This document shows positions 60,801 to 64,000 of a stretch of DNA of 64,000 nucleotides, in pieces. The notes beneath the pieces are model-generated. The model ran no database searches, was not told the DNA's origin, and saw only the letters and a program-made list of their open reading frames with translations. A program made the translations under genes and the position numbers. The stretch spans positions 96,908,533-96,972,532 of the forward strand of contig CM048845.1 of the NCBI GenBank assembly GCA_026545225.1. The letters are read 5' to 3'. How positions within the stretch are numbered: the first letter of the stretch is position 1; every line of letters begins with the position of its first letter. The DNA is from Cornus controversa. Taxonomy: Eukaryota; Streptophyta; Magnoliopsida; Cornales; Cornaceae.

Positions 60801-62537
60801 CCCAAAAGTTCTCTGTTGTGTTGGCTCAAATTCATTGGTTAAAGTGATGTGTGTGCTGGTGAATTGAGAAAAGCAAAAGTGTGAATGAGAGTGTATTACG
60901 GCACCAAAATGTACGAGGTGAAATGTGTGTGAAGATGAGTGGTCTATATGTGTGGCAGGAAGTAAATGCACGGGTTGAATGAAAATAAGGAAAAGAAGAA
61001 GAAGTGCCAGAATGAGAAACAAAAGAATGGTATTGGTGAATTGCATTTACAGTGCATTTAATGCACTGTTGGGTAAGGCGGCAAAGAATGGGATGGCGGT
61101 GGAATTGCATATATATACTGCATGTATTAGAGAAGAGATGAAAGAGAAGGGAGAAGAGAGTGGTGCAAAGAGGTACCAAGAGTGGAGAGATGTAGACTCA
61201 TAGAAATTAGCGAGTGTGTGGAGTAGAGATGATGAGTAAGTGGGTAGAACAAAGATGGCGAGCACTGGTCTTGTGAAGTGGTAGATCGTGAAAGACTCAG
61301 GTATCCGGTACCATACCCTGGGTAGAGAGTGTGTGTGTACACGGTCCGATGTTCCAAGTCTCTACTGGTGAAATTTCTTATGAGACAATGTGTGTGTATT
61401 CTCTACAGTTGTATATCTCTTCTTTAATAATGATGGTGAATTTTCTTCTCTCTGTGGACGTAGGCCAAGTTGGATCGAACCATGTTAAATATTGTGTTTC
61501 TTTGTGTTTTTTGTATTATTGTTTGGTGTTCGGATCTCCATGTTCATTTGTGTCTTGCTTCCGATGTGCCAAACGAGGGAGATTAATTCCTAACATTGTC
61601 TCTCTCTCCCTCTCTCTCTCACCTTCCGACATCATGACATCAACCACAATTTGCATTAAGAGCTTTCAAAGTACCCTATTTAATATATAAAGCATTTTCA
61701 TTTCCAAGTAATATTCCATGGGAAAAAACGTATGGTGAACATCAGAGTATAAACCAAGCCAAGTTTAAGCCTCTTGTGATACTTTTCTTCTTTTATTGTC
61801 TGTAATAGAATAAAAAGTGAATAAGAAAACAGCTCTGAAATATGCACAATGGAGTACGCATATAATGTGTTTTATAAGAGCTAGATATAAGTAACATGAT
61901 GCATATTCAAGTATGTATTTAATTAAATAGATAACAAACCTGCAGCATAAATGCCACCACTAACACCGTGATAAAGAGTGTAGCTGTCTCAAAGAGCCGA
62001 AAGTTCAAGTCCATTGGCTTTCCCATAAACCAACCAACAACCACACAGAAGGGAATCTGCATTTATCAACACCACGAAATTCTTAAGCCCACTAACCTTT
62101 AGCAAAATGCAGAAATGTTGCTATCTACCTATAACAGAAGTGATTTTCCATCACGGGATACCTGCCCGCAAAAAACTAAATTAAACACATAACTAGAGAG
62201 AATTGGGGAAACAAAAGGTGGCAACATGTCCTTTCCAAATGTCAAAAATTAGAATCAAGAATCGAATTAAATTTCAAAGTATTACCACAAACATTGATAT
62301 CTGTGTAGATGAGCCAATCGCAACTCCTATTGTGATGTCCTATAGAAGAAAACAGGTAAATCAACTGAACAACATAACTACACAAGCAAGAAATAGCAGG
62401 TCTGTTTTCCAAGCACTCACAAGCTTGTTCTTCATGGCAAACATGATTGCACTTGCATGTTCTGCAGCATTCCCAACAATTGGAAGAATGATGACACTTA
62501 TAAAAGCCACAGGCATGTTCCATGAGTCAGATGCTCC
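57882..62537 (-). CDS. CAX: CAX-type vacuolar cation/proton exchanger, C-terminal exons (gene continues beyond window)
   Basis: Four in-frame exons with good splice sites, 5' to 3': 62537-62421, 62339-62286, 62056-61940 and 57995-57882. They encode the end of a type I-B (CAX2/CAX5-like) antiporter that loads Ca2+ or metals into the vacuole against H+. Visible are the second repeat signature [59 protein letters not shown] and the last helix [20 protein letters not shown], ending [12 protein letters not shown]-stop. No frameshift or stop is seen. Upstream exons should begin around 64.6 kb by analogy with the pseudogene at 8260-26078. The last intron is about 3.9 kb and holds a Copia LTR. Confidence 0.9.
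60431..61595 (+). mobile_element. Copia-type LTR in the last CAX intron
   Basis: Starts near TGTTAATATAATATGGG and ends ATTAATTCCTAACA. It includes the 3' LTR block GTGGACGTAGGCCAAGTTGG...GAACCATGTTAAAT followed by TTTGTGT, a common Copia LTR signature. A TATA-like CATATATATACTGC lies near 61108. The paralogous intron around 11400 lacks it. I could not pair a 5-bp target duplication, so the left edge is approximate. No gag or pol follows. Confidence 0.6.
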
Positions 62538-64000
62538 CTGAAAAGATACAGCAACATCATCAAACCATCAATTGTTCATGTAAAACCACAATCATATTGC
62601 TTCTAAAAAGCACATATCAGCATAAAAGAGCATAACAATTAGAAAATTCGAAAATGTTTCTGAACTTGAAAATACAGAGAAATCCTTGCTCACAAATTTG
62701 GCGATTCATGTAGTAATGGAGGTGTGCACATGAAGCCTATACTCCAACATGGTTTGAAGCCAGTTGGTGAACTTTGAAATTCAGGCAAACTTGCCAGTTG
62801 GTGAACCACGAAATTCAGGCAAACTTGCCAGTTATAATTCGGGCTGGGCCAATATGAGGCCTATATTTCAAAGCCAAAATAACTTAGCACGGAGCTCAAG
62901 CAAGCCAAAGGATGGCCCTAAACTAGCCAAGACAAAAAAAATATTTTCTGAAACATCCACTTTTTGAGCCTATTTGGATGTCCACATTCACAATTTGCAC
63001 TCCACTTTAATATAGAAGTCCATCATCTTGCACCTAAAACCCCTCATTTTTTTAGCCTAAAAGGTCTAGATAAAGGCCCTGTGTTTTCAGAAAAAGACAC
63101 GAAACATGTATTACCATACATCAAGCATAGGGAGATATATTGAGTGCGTTCTAGCAATCAAATTGCTAGGAATTCTTTTTTTCATTCAAAATGAAAACAT
63201 TTAGATTGTGAGTGTAGCAATGCGTTGGTCAACTTGAATCCAAGTGCATCAAGGAGTTCAACGCAAAACAAAATGCACACAACCTAAAGCCTCAATGACT
63301 AGAAGAGGAGATGAATCACAAGTTAAAGATTATCGGTAGCAAAGTCTGAGGAGGTACATTTGGCATGAGTCTCGATCTGAATAGGTGATCTAAGGCTTAG
63401 AATCTGATACCAAGGGTTGTAACCTGTCTTCTAGTGGATTTGATCCGTCTAAACTGGATCTTTCGCTCTAACTTGGATCTTTCGCTCTGATGCCAAACTG
63501 ATGCAGGACGAGTAGGGGCGCTTCGATATCAAAATTTAAGCAGAATAAGAGAGAGGGAGGGCGAAGGAGAGAAGAAGAAGAATGAGGGAGAAGGAGGAGG
63601 AAGGGGGAGGGGGGAGGGGGAAGAAATCTGTAATCATAATGTATTCAATTATCAATAATCATCATAAAAAGGTCTTCTCAATACCACAAACCACATATAT
63701 ATAAGCGTCAAGGAAAAAACCTAATCAAATCCTACTACCAAAATAAAATCCTAAAATATTAAATTACTAAAATATCCTAAAATTAAAATATTATTAAAAT
63801 AATAATTATCATTATTAAACAAAAATCCCTAATTCTATCTATCTTTCCCACGTCTCCAATAGTAGATGCAGGTCATGTGTACTTCAAGTTCTTGGGCAAT
63901 GCTCCATTCTCCATCAATTCTCCCCAGTTGAGAAGAACTTTCCTCCAGGGAGTAAAGTTGATAGTATGACTTCAAGAAGTATGGGCCAACACAATAAAGC
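62538..64000. other. CAX intron (partial) with possible minus-strand Copia leader
   Basis: Intron between the CAX exon at 62537 and the next exon outside the window; 62700-63010 resembles 12620-12860. Near 63401 the plus strand reads TCTGATACCAAGGGTTGTAA, whose complement carries TTGGTATCAGA, a Copia primer-binding-like motif; the LTR would lie to the right (63410-64000). An 80-base purine-rich tract lies at 63546-63627. Confidence 0.4.
63546..63627. repeat. Polypurine tract
   Basis: More than 80 bases almost entirely A and G on the plus strand, with several G5-G6 runs. A candidate for triplex or quadruplex formation. Confidence 0.8.

Noticed and set aside
60129-61357. Minus-strand frames in the last CAX intron, considered as an exon or small gene
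   Set aside because: They overlap the Copia LTR and simple-sequence DNA, lack family motifs, and are absent from the paralogous intron.
1-64000. CRISPR arrays, phage, bacterial operons or organellar genes
   Set aside because: No regularly spaced repeats of that kind and no prokaryotic or organellar genes; the genes and mobile elements are those of a plant nuclear genome.

Overview
The window looks like nuclear DNA from a dicotyledonous flowering plant. It is AT-rich, dense in transposable elements, and its host genes belong to plant families (PSY1R/PSKR-type leucine-rich-repeat receptor kinases and vacuolar CAX exchangers). The sequence does not fix the species. Nothing prokaryotic, organellar or CRISPR-like was seen.

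Layout. All host genes lie on the minus strand. One complete receptor kinase of the PSY1R type (copy A, 1051-4272) is followed by a broken CAX calcium/cation-proton exchanger gene (8260-26078). Its introns are swollen by a LINE, a solo LTR nested in that LINE, SINE-like sequences, a Stowaway MITE and a Mutator-type MITE. From 26.1 to 35 kb there are mainly mobile elements: a second Mutator-type MITE with a perfect 9-bp target duplication, a 5'-truncated LINE with a ~20-bp duplication, a Copia LTR plus decayed gag, a foldback MITE and a Copia solo LTR.

From 35 to 56 kb there is a degenerate tandem array of four more PSY1R-like copies: B (35061-36013, gutted), C (41533-43803, open 756-codon frame without kinase), D (47779-48301, 5' stub) and E (53955-56192, open 745-codon frame without kinase). 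B/D and C/E sit in a tandem segmental duplication of about 12.3 kb. It also carries two copies of a PIF/Harbinger-like element that encodes only the Myb-like ORF1 product. The right end (57882 to beyond 62537) holds the C-terminal exons of a second CAX gene with intact motifs. The order receptor-CAX at the left edge is therefore repeated at the right edge.

How the parts fit. The ancestral unit was probably PSY1R-like receptor plus CAX. Copying and unequal exchange gave one full receptor kinase, two membrane-anchored ectodomains ending just inside the membrane (possible decoys or receptor-like proteins), and two wrecks. One CAX copy decayed while the other appears functional as far as it can be seen. 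The most interesting biology is the kinase-less receptor pair: both frames are open, they share one truncation event with copy B, and copy E has a mosaic ectodomain.
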